Assembly (NCBI GenBank): GCA_022799175.1
Contig: JAAWNY010000028.1
Coordinates: forward strand, 1 to 37,763
DNA from: Lachnospiraceae bacterium
GTDB lineage: Bacteria > Bacillota > Clostridia > Lachnospirales > Lachnospiraceae
DNA length: 37,763 nucleotides
Direction: 5' to 3'
Positions 24,248-32,819 of the stretch are shown piece after piece (position 1 is the first letter of the stretch; the number at the start of each line of letters is the position of its first letter). The position numbers were made by a program, and so were the translations under genes. The notes below the pieces were generated by a model that worked only from the letters and a program-made list of their open reading frames with translations, searched no databases and was not told the origin of the DNA.

Positions 24248-25273
24248 ATGGCAAAGAAAAATATTACTTTTAGCGATATTGCACAGTATACAGGATTTTC
24301 CAAAACCACGATCTCTCGTTATTTTAATAATCCGGATTCACTGACTCTGGAAAATCAACAGAAGATTGCCGATGCTTTGACCGCGCTTGATTATAAAGAA
24401 AACAAGGTCGCCCGGATTCTGGCCAATGGCAAAACCGAATTTGTTGGTATCCTGATTCCTAATCTTTATCTCCATTATTATTCCCAGATGTTGAATCAGA
24501 TTCTGGCTACTTATGAGACTTATGGCTACAAATTCCTTGTTTTTGTGTGTAACGATAAGGAGGCAGCAGAACGCCAATACATCCGAGAACTCTTAGCTTA
24601 TCAGATCGAGGGAATGATTGTCCTAAGCCATACCATCTCTTCGGAAGAACTTGCCTCCTTTCATGTGCCGATTGTGACGATTGAACGAGAAGACCGCTAC
24701 ACCTGCAGCGTCAATACCGACAACTATATGGGAGGACTCCAGGCCACTAGCCTTCTCTATAAAAATCAATGTGATATTTATATTCATATCAACACAGATG
24801 TTCCGCCGGAAACGCCTGCTTATGGAAGAATCCGGGGCTTTCAGGATATCTGCCGGGATCAGCAGCTTCCTCATGAACTGATTCTGTCCGATTTGGGCAA
24901 CAGTTATCCCGAAGCTTCCAAGCGTATCCTCCCAATTTTTGAATCCATAGAAAAAAAATATGCCAACCAAAAAAAGGGGATATTTATGTCAAATGATACT
25001 CACGCCAATATCTTGCTAAATCTGCTGATAAGAAAATACGGAACCTTTCCGGAAGATTACCGACTGGTAGGCTTTGACAATTCTCCTATCTCCAGTGAGG
25101 CCATCATCCCTACCAGCACAGTTGGTCAGCAGATCGATAAACTGGCGCAAGAAGCGATGGAACTTCTTGTAATGCAGATGAATGAGCGCAAAAAACGAAA
25201 ACCGGTTCCTCTAGCAGAGCCCATTCACCGGATTGTAACGCCAGTATTGATTTGCAGAGATACCACTTGGTAA
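24248..25273 (+). CDS. LacI-family sugar-responsive repressor
   Basis: Dimeric DNA-binding regulator, 341 aa. The N-terminal helix-turn-helix and hinge occupy about 4-60 (FSDIAQYTGFSKTTISRYFN, then KVARILANG). The periplasmic-binding-protein-like sensor domain follows (FVGILIPNLY, GLQATSLLY, GIFMSNDTHAN, LVGFDNSPISS). GGAG precedes the ATG at 24248. It is divergent from the sugar operon and very likely represses it when the sugar is absent, acting at the boxes at 23936-23971; ligand and site are inferred. Confidence 0.93.
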   Translation: MAKKNITFSDIAQYTGFSKTTISRYFNNPDSLTLENQQKIADALTALDYKENKVARILANGKTEFVGILIPNLYLHYYSQMLNQILATYETYGYKFLVFVCNDKEAAERQYIRELLAYQIEGMIVLSHTISSEELASFHVPIVTIEREDRYTCSVNTDNYMGGLQATSLLYKNQCDIYIHINTDVPPETPAYGRIRGFQDICRDQQLPHELILSDLGNSYPEASKRILPIFESIEKKYANQKKGIFMSNDTHANILLNLLIRKYGTFPEDYRLVGFDNSPISSEAIIPTSTVGQQIDKLAQEAMELLVMQMNERKKRKPVPLAEPIHRIVTPVLICRDTTW

Positions 25274-25340
25274 ATAAAAAACGTTTGCAGAAGCGATACT
25301 GCCAGGAAGACAGCATCCAGCAGAAACAAGGAAAAAGAAG

Positions 25341-25414
25341 CAGACCATTTCTCATTGCTTCTCTCTCCTTTTCCTTGGCGTACCCTTTACTACTACTCAT
25401 CCAAATAACATTGA
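25341..25414. repeat. Interspersed repeat copy near tRNA-Arg
   Basis: This stretch aligns without gaps to 33736-33809 over its first 60 bases (45 matches by hand count, most differences transitions). Read on the minus strand it contains GCCAAGGAAAAGGAGAGAGA. Together with sequence on its left it forms a hairpin (25327-25342 with 25356-25377, one six-base bulge). It lies between the lacI-type gene and the tRNA-Arg promoter and may help terminate the lacI transcript. Confidence 0.65.
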
Positions 25415-25462
25415 CTCCCATACTCCCTATTACTAAAAAATACAAAAATTGAAAAAATATAG

Positions 25463-25491
25463 TTGACAAAATACAGATTATAGAGTAAAAT
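25463..25491 (+). promoter_or_regulatory. Promoter of tRNA-Arg
   Basis: TTGACA (25463-25468), 17-base spacer, TAAAAT (25486-25491), about 48 bases before the mature tRNA. The precursor leader can fold a small hairpin (TAAGG/CCTTA). Confidence 0.85.
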
Positions 25492-25538
25492 TGTTTCTGT
25501 TGCTAAGGAAGTTCGCCTTAACAGCAAAAAAAGAATAT

Positions 25539-25612
25539 GTGTGCGTAGCTCAGCTGGATAGAGCACTTGGCTACGGACCAAGGTGTCGGGAGTTCGAATC
25601 TTCTCGCGCACG
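25539..25612 (+). tRNA. tRNA-Arg (anticodon ACG)
   Basis: 74 bases, cloverleaf complete: acceptor GTGTGCG/CGCGCAC (one wobble), D arm GCTC/GAGC, anticodon arm CTTGG-CTACGGA-CCAAG with anticodon ACG, T arm with TTCGAAT loop, discriminator G. CCA is not encoded. The A34 is normally converted to inosine, so it reads CGU, CGC and CGA. Confidence 0.97.
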
Positions 25613-25617
25613 TAGAA

Positions 25618-25651
25618 AACCCTGGGAAATCTTTCTCAGGGTTCTTTTTTT
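25618..25651 (+). terminator. Terminator after tRNA-Arg
   Basis: Stem based on AACCCTG/CAGGGTT, extended by GGAAA/TTTCT pairing, then C and seven T. It may also work for the convergent MATE gene, since TTTT follows the stem on the other strand. Confidence 0.85.
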
Positions 25652-25716
25652 ATTTACTTTTTCATGCTGCCCTCGATAGACAAGGGCAACATCATTTTAT
25701 TTTTTCATTCTCTCAC

Positions 25717-27105
25717 TTATTCTGTTGCCAACACTCTCTCCTGTTCTTCCCGCAGTCGCCTGAGCTCTCTTAACACCCCTATCACAATCCCCGTTGCCAG
25801 CAAAAAGGTAAACACATCTGCTAAAGGCTGCGCAATCTGCACTCCCAACACACCAAAGATACGTGGAAAAATCAACAGGGAAGGAATCAAAAACAATCCC
25901 TGACGGCCCATTGCCACCAGCGAAGCACGAAATCCATAACCGATCGACTGTGTCAACATATTAACCATGATAACCCACGCCTGAATCGGCATTGTCAAAA
26001 GCTGTAATCGCAGCGCCAGTGTACCGATTGCAATTACTTGCAGATCCTCTCTCCGGAATGCCGTAATGATCGGGCGGCTAAAGAGAAATGCCACCGTTCC
26101 GAAAATCGTCAGCATAATTACTGCCACCTTTACACAGAACCAGTACGCCTCCAGCACTCGATCATAACGTCTGGCACCAAAATTGAAGCCGCATACCGGC
26201 TGAAATCCCTGTCCAAAGCCAATCAGACTGGAATTGATAAACATCATAAAACGGGTCACAATTGACATTGCTGCAATCGCCGCATCCCCATAAGGTCCGG
26301 CAGCAAAGTTGAGCACAATCGCCGCCACACTGGCCAATCCCTGACGGCAGAAGGACGGCAGTCCGGCATGAAGAATTTCTCCATATATTTTCAGATTCGG
26401 CCGAAAACGAGAAAGCTGAATTTTAATACAATCCCCATGAGAATTGCACTGATAAAGCAGAATAGAAAAACTGATCATCTGGCTGATCATCGTCGCAATC
26501 GCCGCACCAGAAATTCCCATCCTAAATCGAAAGATCAGGATTGGATCCAGAATCATATTCAAAATGCCGCCGGTCGTGATTCCCACCATCGCCAGCATAG
26601 CGCTTCCCTGTGCGCGCAATATATTGTTCATCACAAACGAACACATCATAAATGGCGCCGCAATCAATATGTAACGGGCATAATCCTGGGCATACGGCGC
26701 AATTGTCTCTGTCGCTCCCAAAAAATATACCATCTGACGGGAAAACAGCATTCCGAACAATAGAAACAAAAGTCCGATTGTCCCAGCGGTAAAAAAAGCT
26801 GTCGCCGCCAACACACTGGCCCGCTCTTCCTCCCGATTCCCTAACGCACGCGAAATATTATTGCCGCTGCCCATCCCCAGAGTAAACCCTACTGCCTGAA
26901 TCATCGCCATAGCAGAAAAAATTATTCCTACGGCTCCCGACGCACTGGTACCAATCTGACTGACGAAAAAGGTATCTGCCATATTATAGATCGATGTCAC
27001 CAACATACTGATAATCGTCGGAACCGCCAGCCTTGGAATCAGCCGATTCACCGGCGTCTCAATCATCTGTTTGAATTTTTCTTCCTTTGTCATTATCTTT
27101 GCCAC
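25717..27105 (-). CDS. MATE family efflux transporter
   Basis: Twelve-helix Na+ or H+ coupled exporter of the MATE/DinF type, 462 aa. Visible family features include IPRLAVPTIISMLVTSIYNMADTFFV in the first helices and the internally repeated second half starting near residue 235 (GLPSFCRQGLASVAA). The start is GTG at 27105, seven bases after GGAGGAG; the ATG four codons later is too far from that site. Third gene of a minus-strand cluster: MATE, small membrane protein, MATE. The substrate is unknown. Confidence 0.92.
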   Translation of the reverse strand: MAKIMTKEEKFKQMIETPVNRLIPRLAVPTIISMLVTSIYNMADTFFVSQIGTSASGAVGIIFSAMAMIQAVGFTLGMGSGNNISRALGNREEERASVLAATAFFTAGTIGLLFLLFGMLFSRQMVYFLGATETIAPYAQDYARYILIAAPFMMCSFVMNNILRAQGSAMLAMVGITTGGILNMILDPILIFRFRMGISGAAIATMISQMISFSILLYQCNSHGDCIKIQLSRFRPNLKIYGEILHAGLPSFCRQGLASVAAIVLNFAAGPYGDAAIAAMSIVTRFMMFINSSLIGFGQGFQPVCGFNFGARRYDRVLEAYWFCVKVAVIMLTIFGTVAFLFSRPIITAFRREDLQVIAIGTLALRLQLLTMPIQAWVIMVNMLTQSIGYGFRASLVAMGRQGLFLIPSLLIFPRIFGVLGVQIAQPLADVFTFLLATGIVIGVLRELRRLREEQERVLATE

Positions 27106-27144
27106 AGCTCTTCTCCTCCTCGTAATTCATAACAATCAAACCCA

Positions 27145-27552
27145 TTATATCTGTCCGGAACAAGCTCCCAAAAAAAGTATCATACAGGGCAACACCATCA
27201 CAACTCCCAGTAGCACCTCAATCAGAGCGATTCGTCTCCACCGCTTGCTTTCAGAATCTTTCTCTTGTTCTTTTGTCAGCTTTTTTAATCGCATATATCC
27301 CAGTCCCCCGCAGATAATCCCGCAGAAAGGAGCAATTGGGCAAAGAAACAAATAAACTACCCCGGTAAAAATCCCCAGAGATCGCATCAAAGGACTCTGC
27401 CGCAAAAAGGGAATATTAAAACACAAATACCAGAAAACAATGATAAAAAACATAACTTCAAAAAGTATCATACTAAACTTTAACGTTGTCTTAATTCGCT
27501 CCTCCGTCAAGTCGCTCTTTCTTTTTCCCATTCTGCTGCTTTTTTTCTTCAA
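27145..27552 (-). CDS. Small membrane protein of unknown function
   Basis: Not recognised. 135 aa with a basic N-terminus (KKKSSRMGKRKS), a hydrophobic segment near 26-46, a second broad one near 58-90 containing CPIAPFCGIICGGLGY, a charged loop (KKLTKEQEKDSESKRWRR), and a last segment near 108-130 ending LFLGACSGQI. The TTG at 27552 follows GAGGTG with eight-base spacing and is preferred over an ATG seven codons in. It is 19 bases downstream of one MATE gene and 39 bases upstream of another, so co-expression is likely. Confidence 0.75.
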   Translation of the reverse strand: MKKKSSRMGKRKSDLTEERIKTTLKFSMILFEVMFFIIVFWYLCFNIPFLRQSPLMRSLGIFTGVVYLFLCPIAPFCGIICGGLGYMRLKKLTKEQEKDSESKRWRRIALIEVLLGVVMVLPCMILFLGACSGQI

Positions 27553-27571
27553 GCTTCTTCACCTCTGTTTC

Positions 27572-28909
27572 TTACAATTTTTTTAGTACCCATGAATAGT
27601 ATATCACATAAATCACGCCCTTTGTGATACTCGTCGCGGTAAGCGCCCACCAGATGCCATCCAGCCCCAGCCCCGTTCCCGTCAGCAGAATAGCCAGCGG
27701 AATCCGCGCCGCCGTAAACACAATCGTAATCACCGAACAAGACATCGTCTTTCCCAACCCCTGCAACGCCCCTACCGTTAATAATTCCACACACATCGGC
27801 ATCTGGCCGATTCCCAGAATCACCAGATAGCTGATACCAATCGGAACTACATCTGCCTCCTGAATAAAGAGCCGAAAGATCGGCTCCGCTCCAAAAACCA
27901 GCAGGCAGGATGTAAAGGTTCCCCAGAGACCGATCACCAACAACGCCATCCAATAACTCTTCTTCACCCGCTCATAGAACCGCGCCCCAAAATTCTGTCC
28001 CGTAAAAGCATTCATGGCCGAGCCAAATCCTTCTGCCGTCATCCAGGAAATGCACTCCACCTGACCGCCAACCCTCTGAACCGCCACCGCAGCATCGCCC
28101 CAGGTCGCCACCATCCGTGTCAATACCATCGAAATACCCGAATATAACATGCTCTGCAAAGAAGAAGGCACTCCCAGTTTTAAAATCATTCGGAAATACT
28201 GCATATCGGTCCGCTTCCACAGACAAATCTTGTCAAACAATACCGTATCCCAAAAAGCCCGCCATACCATCACCAGAGTCACTACCATCTGCGCTGTCAC
28301 CGTAGCCACTGCCGCCCCTGCTGCCTCCATCCGCGGGAACGGACCGACTCCGAAGATCAGCAGCGGATCCAGTATCATATTGATTACCAATCCAGTACTA
28401 TTGGCCAAAAATGGCGTCCCGCTGTCGCCAATTGCTGTAAACAACCCAGTTAACATTTGATTCAAAAAAGAAAATACGATTAATCCGCCAGTAATCCGCA
28501 GATAAATCTGCGCGTCTCCGACGATTTTCTCACTGCTGAGACCAAAAAATCCAATTAATCTTCCAACAAACAGATTGACAATAAGGGCAAACATCAGTGC
28601 CAAAAAAAGCGTCAGCTGGAGAGATCCCCGCCCATACTCCACCGCCTCTTTGATTTCTCCTTCTCCTAGGCTATGCGCTACCTTGATCTGCCCGCCCATC
28701 CGCGCCAAGGTGACAATCCCAGAAGACAGCCAGGTATACATCCCGGCGGCTCCCACCGCTGTCACCGCCGCACTCCCCACCCGGCCAATCCATGCCATAT
28801 CGGTCAAGTTATATGCCGTCTGTACCAGAGAAGTCGCCATGATCGGCAATGCCAGTCCTGTCAGCGAACGCAAAATTCTTCCATGTAATAAATCAATGTG
28901 ACGTTTCAT
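27572..28909 (-). CDS. MATE family efflux transporter
   Basis: Second MATE-type pump, 445 aa from the chosen start. Family signatures: LTGLALPIMATSLVQTAYNLTDMAWIGRVG at the first helices, LANSTGLVINMILDPLLIFG in the middle, and the second bundle from about 240 (LGVPSSLQSMLYSGIS). Two starts are possible: ATG at 28924, or ATG at 28909, which has GAGGTGG at a good distance and is preferred. It lies downstream of nfnB across a long hairpin and heads the three-gene MATE cluster. The substrate is unknown. Confidence 0.9.
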   Translation of the reverse strand: MKRHIDLLHGRILRSLTGLALPIMATSLVQTAYNLTDMAWIGRVGSAAVTAVGAAGMYTWLSSGIVTLARMGGQIKVAHSLGEGEIKEAVEYGRGSLQLTLFLALMFALIVNLFVGRLIGFFGLSSEKIVGDAQIYLRITGGLIVFSFLNQMLTGLFTAIGDSGTPFLANSTGLVINMILDPLLIFGVGPFPRMEAAGAAVATVTAQMVVTLVMVWRAFWDTVLFDKICLWKRTDMQYFRMILKLGVPSSLQSMLYSGISMVLTRMVATWGDAAVAVQRVGGQVECISWMTAEGFGSAMNAFTGQNFGARFYERVKKSYWMALLVIGLWGTFTSCLLVFGAEPIFRLFIQEADVVPIGISYLVILGIGQMPMCVELLTVGALQGLGKTMSCSVITIVFTAARIPLAILLTGTGLGLDGIWWALTATSITKGVIYVIYYSWVLKKL

Positions 28910-28929
28910 TTCTTTCCACCTCATATTTT

Positions 28930-28977
28930 AAAAGGTTCCTGCTGCCAGAAGTCTCCTTCCAGCAACAAAAACCTTTT
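28930..28977 (-). terminator. Long hairpin between nfnB and the MATE cluster
   Basis: Arms AAAAGGTT and AACCTTTT at the base extend to about 22 pairs with several G-U pairs on the minus strand, loop GAGA. The T tract is only four, so it may be a partial terminator for nfnB. Its 3' arm includes AGGAA near the first MATE ATG and could mask that ribosome binding site. Confidence 0.5.
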
Positions 28978-29053
28978 CCTGCTCTCATATAAATAACCGG
29001 CAGCTGAAAATCTATCCCTCTGGCCTGCCTCAACAGACCACCGCTGACTGCCT

Positions 29054-30442
29054 TTATGCCTTTCCACACAAGTATTCATGGATCCCTTGCGCTCCATGCT
29101 TTCCTGCCTCCATTGCCAAAATCACGGTAGCTGCTCCGGTCACCGCGTCACCGCCGGCAAATACACCCGGACGAGAGGTCTGCCCATTCTCCATCTCCGC
29201 CACAATACATTTGCGGCGATTGACTTCCAGTCCTTCCGTAGTGGAAGCAATCAAAGGATTCGGAGAAGTGCCAAGGGACATAATCACCGTATCCACCTCA
29301 ATCGTATAGTCCGAACCAGGAACTTCCACTGGACGTCTCCTGCCGGATTCATCCGGTTCTCCCAACTCCATCTTACGAACGGTCATCCCTGTAACCCACC
29401 CCTTTTCATTGGTCAAAATTTCCACCGGATTGGTCAACAGATGAAACTCTACTCCTTCCTCTTTGGCATGATGAACTTCTTCTACCCGGGCTGGCAGCTC
29501 CGCTTCGCTCCGACGATACACAATAAAAACCTCCGCTCCCAGACGCAGTGCTGTCCGGGCCGCATCCATGGCCACATTCCCGCCACCGACTACCGCCACC
29601 CTCTTACCCGCCACAATCGGTGTATCATAATCATCCCGAAATGCCTTCATCAGATTGCTGCGAGTTAGATATTCATTGGCTGAGAATACTCCATTGGCAT
29701 TCTCACCGGGGATACCCATAAATTTAGGCAGCCCGGCACCCGATCCGATAAATACGGCTTCATACCCCTCCTCATCCATCAGTTCATCAATAGTCACTGA
29801 TTTGCCGATAATCACATCCGTCTCAATCTTCACTCCTAACTTTTTGACATTCTCAATCTCCGTCTGTACTACAGTCTCCTTGGGCAGACGAAACTCCGGA
29901 ATTCCATAAATCAGCACACCGCCCGGCTCATGCAAAGCCTCAAATATCGTCACATCATACCCCATCTTGGCCAGATCTCCGGCACAAGTCAGACCAGCCG
30001 GACCAGAACCTACCACCGCCACTCGTCTGCCATTCTTTTCTTTTGTCGCTTTGGGCACAAACCCATTTTCTCTGGACCAGTCAGCCACAAAACGCTCCAG
30101 CTTACCAATGGAGATCGGTTCTCCTTTTATTCCGCGAATGCATTGCCCCTCACACTGGGACTCTTGCGGGCATACCCGGCCACAGACTGCTGGCAATGCC
30201 GAAGCCTCAGCAATCACGTTCGCTGCCGCTTCAAAATCTCCCGCTTCCACTTCGCGGATAAACCCCGGAATATCAATGGAAACCGGACATCCCCCCATAC
30301 ATTTGGCGTTTTTACATTTCAGGCAGCGAGACGCCTCCGCCTGCGCCTCCTTGGCATTATATCCGTAACAGACCTCTTCAAAATTCGTCGCCCGCACCTT
30401 GGCATCCTGTTCCCGCACGGGTACTTTCTTTAACATGTCCAT
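29054..30442 (-). CDS. nfnB: NADH-dependent ferredoxin:NADP+ oxidoreductase subunit B (GltA-like)
   Basis: Large subunit of the electron-bifurcating transhydrogenase NfnAB, often annotated as glutamate synthase small chain; 462 aa. N-terminal iron-sulfur Cys sets: C40, C43, C48, C52 and C87, C91, C97, C101. FAD-binding GSGPAGL is at about 145-151, and a second Rossmann site (VAVVGGGNVAMDAARTALRLGA) near 280-300. Ending GGDAVTGAATVILAMEAGK is typical. No glutamate synthase large chain is nearby and the FNR-like nfnA lies directly upstream, so the Nfn assignment is favoured. It couples NADPH to reduced ferredoxin and NADH in anaerobes. GGAGG precedes the ATG. Confidence 0.9.
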   Translation of the reverse strand: MDMLKKVPVREQDAKVRATNFEEVCYGYNAKEAQAEASRCLKCKNAKCMGGCPVSIDIPGFIREVEAGDFEAAANVIAEASALPAVCGRVCPQESQCEGQCIRGIKGEPISIGKLERFVADWSRENGFVPKATKEKNGRRVAVVGSGPAGLTCAGDLAKMGYDVTIFEALHEPGGVLIYGIPEFRLPKETVVQTEIENVKKLGVKIETDVIIGKSVTIDELMDEEGYEAVFIGSGAGLPKFMGIPGENANGVFSANEYLTRSNLMKAFRDDYDTPIVAGKRVAVVGGGNVAMDAARTALRLGAEVFIVYRRSEAELPARVEEVHHAKEEGVEFHLLTNPVEILTNEKGWVTGMTVRKMELGEPDESGRRRPVEVPGSDYTIEVDTVIMSLGTSPNPLIASTTEGLEVNRRKCIVAEMENGQTSRPGVFAGGDAVTGAATVILAMEAGKHGAQGIHEYLCGKA

Positions 30443-30493
30443 GACTGTTTTCCTCCGTCGCCTATTCCACTCATCCTCATTCTGATTTTCTGT

Positions 30494-31375
30494 TCAATCA
30501 CACTGTCCACAACCGCCGTGATGCGTCTCGCCTTCCACAAGGCGCAACATGGCACGTCCTTCTTCCGTCTTGTAGATCTGTTGCCGTTTCATCGCTTCAT
30601 CAAAATCCACCAGATGTCCGTCAAATTCTGGCCCGTCCACACAGGCAAACTTCACCTCACCGCCCACACTCAAACGGCAAGCACCACACATTCCGGTGCC
30701 ATCCACCATCACCGGATTCATACTGACAATCGTCGGAAGTCCCAGCTCCTTTGTTAACAAGCTGACAAATTTCATCATAATCATGGGACCAATCGCCACA
30801 CAGACATCATAATGTTGTCCCTGATTTTCTATCAAATCCCGAATTACCTCCGTCACCATACCCTTCCGGCCATAGGAACCATCATCCGTTGTTATGTACA
30901 AATTCTCTGCCACTGCTTTCATCTCTTCTTCCAGAATCAGCAAATCCTTCGTCTTTGCACCGACGATCACATCCACATCCATGCCATGCTCCCGCATCCA
31001 TTTCACCTGTGGATATACCGGAGCCGTGCCGACCCCACCGGCTACAAACAGATATCTTCTGCCCTTTACCTCTTCAAAAGCTTCCTTTACAAATTCAGAC
31101 GGTTGCCCTAAGGGACCCACAAAATCCTGAAAAGCTTCCCCTGCTTTCCGCTCTGCCATCCGCTGTGTCGAAGCCCCTACAATCTGAAATACAATTGTCA
31201 CTGTTCCGGTTTCCCGATTATAATCGCAGATGGTCAGGGGAATCCGCTCCCCCTTTTCATCCATCTTTGCAATAATAAACTCTCCTGGCTGACAAGCCTT
31301 CGCCACCCGCGGCGCCTCAACTTCCATCAAAAAAATCTTCTCTGCCAACTTTTCGGCTCTCAAAATCCGGTACAT
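30494..31375 (-). CDS. nfnA: NADH-dependent ferredoxin:NADP+ oxidoreductase subunit A (SudB-like)
   Basis: Small FNR-like subunit of NfnAB, 293 aa. Residues about 1-100 are the FAD domain (RIPLTICDY); the NAD-binding domain starts at GGVGTAP 113-119. The C-terminal [2Fe-2S] ligands are visible in GTGMCGACRLSVGGEVKFAC (C230, C233, C245). The chosen ATG at 31375 has AGGAGGG at good distance; the earlier in-frame starts overlap the upstream gene. Operon order: 214-aa gene, nfnA, nfnB. Confidence 0.92.
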   Translation of the reverse strand: MYRILRAEKLAEKIFLMEVEAPRVAKACQPGEFIIAKMDEKGERIPLTICDYNRETGTVTIVFQIVGASTQRMAERKAGEAFQDFVGPLGQPSEFVKEAFEEVKGRRYLFVAGGVGTAPVYPQVKWMREHGMDVDVIVGAKTKDLLILEEEMKAVAENLYITTDDGSYGRKGMVTEVIRDLIENQGQHYDVCVAIGPMIMMKFVSLLTKELGLPTIVSMNPVMVDGTGMCGACRLSVGGEVKFACVDGPEFDGHLVDFDEAMKRQQIYKTEEGRAMLRLVEGETHHGGCGQCD

Positions 31376-31397
31376 TTCTGCCCTCCTGCTTTTCGTA

Positions 31398-32042
31398 TCA
31401 TTTCGTAACCATTCCGACACTGTCATCCTCACCAAGAATCAGCTCCTTGGCATAAGGCAATGTCTCCACCCAATCACAAAATTCATGCCATTCGTTCAGC
31501 TTATGATTTCTTCTAGCATAATAAATATTAACCAATGACTCATAATTCAAAGTACAGGTCCGCATCTGATTATAACTGGATGGCAAAAGCTGAATCAAAT
31601 CATACCAGTCTTCCCGGCTCTTTGTATCCAGATATCGCAAACGAATCTGCTCTAGTCGTGCCACCACCATCTCCATGAACTCTCGCGTGGCATCTGTCAT
31701 CCGCTCACAGCTAAAATCCGCCATCTCAAACGTCTTCTTGTGAATCCGATGCATCGTGCTAGTAGAGTTCGCCACGGTTGCCACTTTATAAGTATCATAT
31801 TCCTTCCACCAATACAAAGGAGCCGTAATATCCACTGACACAAAAATCTGCCGGATAAATTTCCGGTGATCGCTCCCGGCCCTCCGCAGCCTCCCTGCCA
31901 GATCCAGATCATTCGGTCCCAGCACATATCTGCCTTCTTCATCATAGCCACTATCCATCCGGTTCCAGCTATTCAGCGGATTCCTGGCTCCCCGCATAGC
32001 ATTCTCCAGATTCATTACACTGGTACGTTCCAATCGTATCAT
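31398..32042 (-). CDS. Conserved 214-aa protein of unknown function upstream of nfnA
   Basis: I do not recognise a characterised function. The soluble product has a striking conserved-looking core: LAGRLRRAGSDHRKFIRQI, then VDITAPLYWWKEYDTYKVAT and ANSTSTMHRI, followed by a helical half with LRYLDTKSREDWYDLIQLLP and NYESLVNIYYARRNHKLNEW. Similar cores occur in Firmicute and phage proteins as I recall them; a remote link to ThyX-type folds is only a guess. GGAGGG precedes the ATG. It is the first gene after the promoter at 32137-32165, 22 bases before nfnA, so it is made with NfnAB. Confidence 0.8.
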   Translation of the reverse strand: MIRLERTSVMNLENAMRGARNPLNSWNRMDSGYDEEGRYVLGPNDLDLAGRLRRAGSDHRKFIRQIFVSVDITAPLYWWKEYDTYKVATVANSTSTMHRIHKKTFEMADFSCERMTDATREFMEMVVARLEQIRLRYLDTKSREDWYDLIQLLPSSYNQMRTCTLNYESLVNIYYARRNHKLNEWHEFCDWVETLPYAKELILGEDDSVGMVTK

Positions 32043-32136
32043 AATATCCCTCCAGCACGGTCTGTCCTGACGCTCAATCGTTTATCTCTCCCAACTTCTT
32101 CACCAAAGCATGGAAAGAACGTAGAACCTGTTTTTT

Positions 32137-32165
32137 ATTATAGCGAAACCCTTTGCTTCTGACAA
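32137..32165 (-). promoter_or_regulatory. Promoter of the 214-aa gene-nfnA-nfnB operon
   Basis: Minus-strand TTGTCA (32165-32160), 17-base spacer, TATAAT (32142-32137). The predicted start near 32130 leaves a leader of about 90 bases. Confidence 0.8.
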
Positions 32166-32184
32166 GCCCCAATTCCCGGCTTTC

Positions 32185-32769
32185 CTATTCCTTGTCCCAG
32201 ATCCGGACCCATCTTTCATACCTATCCTCTGACAGCATCAACCGATACAGTCGTTCTAACTCACCGGACACATCCACCTGCCGCTCTGATAGAGGCAGAT
32301 ATAGAATCTCAAAATCCACTCCAAATACCCGAGAGCGTACCCCAGATCGCACACAGCCATTTTTTTCATAGAAACGGATCCTCCGGGTTCTTAACGCAAT
32401 TTCTGACTCGTTCTTTGCACTCTCCAGACTTTCGCATTCCAGCAATATCCCCTTTTTTTGTCTGTAAAACCGCCTTAGTTCCTCCAGACACCGGCTCCCA
32501 TGACCATCCCCCCGCCACTCCTCGCAGACAGCCAGATAATCCATCAAAAGATAGCCTTTTTCTGGATCTTTCACCGAGAATGCATATGCTGTCATCCGAT
32601 CCTCCTCATAAAATCCCAGACAGTCATAGCTTCCTTTCTCCCACATATGGATAATCGCTGTCAAGGGCTTTAATTCACTTTTCGGAAAATCTCTCTTCAT
32701 CCGTTTCTCATAAACTTCTGCAATCTCCTCAGCTTCCAGCCCCCGAAATTCCTGCTTTTGATTTTCCAT
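32185..32769 (-). CDS. GNAT family N-acetyltransferase
   Basis: Predicted acetyl-CoA-dependent acetyltransferase, 194 aa. The acetyl-CoA pyrophosphate loop RGDGHGS is at 86-92 after strand MDYLAVCEEW, with the following helix RCLEELRRFYRQ. A later strand ILLECESL and the FYEKNG segment are also typical. The C-terminal 30 residues (SGELERLYRLML) extend beyond the fold. The acceptor substrate is unknown. AAGGA-type sequence lies upstream, somewhat far from the ATG. It is divergent from the YwaF-like gene. Confidence 0.85.
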   Translation of the reverse strand: MENQKQEFRGLEAEEIAEVYEKRMKRDFPKSELKPLTAIIHMWEKGSYDCLGFYEEDRMTAYAFSVKDPEKGYLLMDYLAVCEEWRGDGHGSRCLEELRRFYRQKKGILLECESLESAKNESEIALRTRRIRFYEKNGCVRSGVRSRVFGVDFEILYLPLSERQVDVSGELERLYRLMLSEDRYERWVRIWDKE

Positions 32770-32787
32770 GCCATTTTCTGTCCTTCC

Positions 32788-32816
32788 TTGTTCTTTTTCT
32801 TAAATGATGATATACT
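32788..32816 (+). promoter_or_regulatory. Promoter of the YwaF-like gene (leaderless transcript)
   Basis: TTGTTC (32788-32793), 17-base spacer, TATACT (32811-32816). The expected start falls at 32822-32825, at or within three bases of the ATG at 32825, and no ribosome binding site precedes that ATG. Confidence 0.65.
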
Positions 32817-32819
32817 ATT

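Noticed and set aside
25110-25469. 119-aa minus-strand frame overlapping the end of the lacI-type gene
   Set aside because: Overlaps a convincing gene and the repeat copy; the protein-like string is shared with the repeat at 33502-33809, so it is repeat sequence rather than a gene.
28930-28977. Riboswitch upstream of the MATE cluster
   Set aside because: Only a single long hairpin is present, with no multi-branch aptamer; a terminator-like or translation-masking stem explains it.
29054-30442. Glutamate synthase small subunit
   Set aside because: No large subunit is nearby and the nfnA partner is directly upstream, so NfnB fits better.
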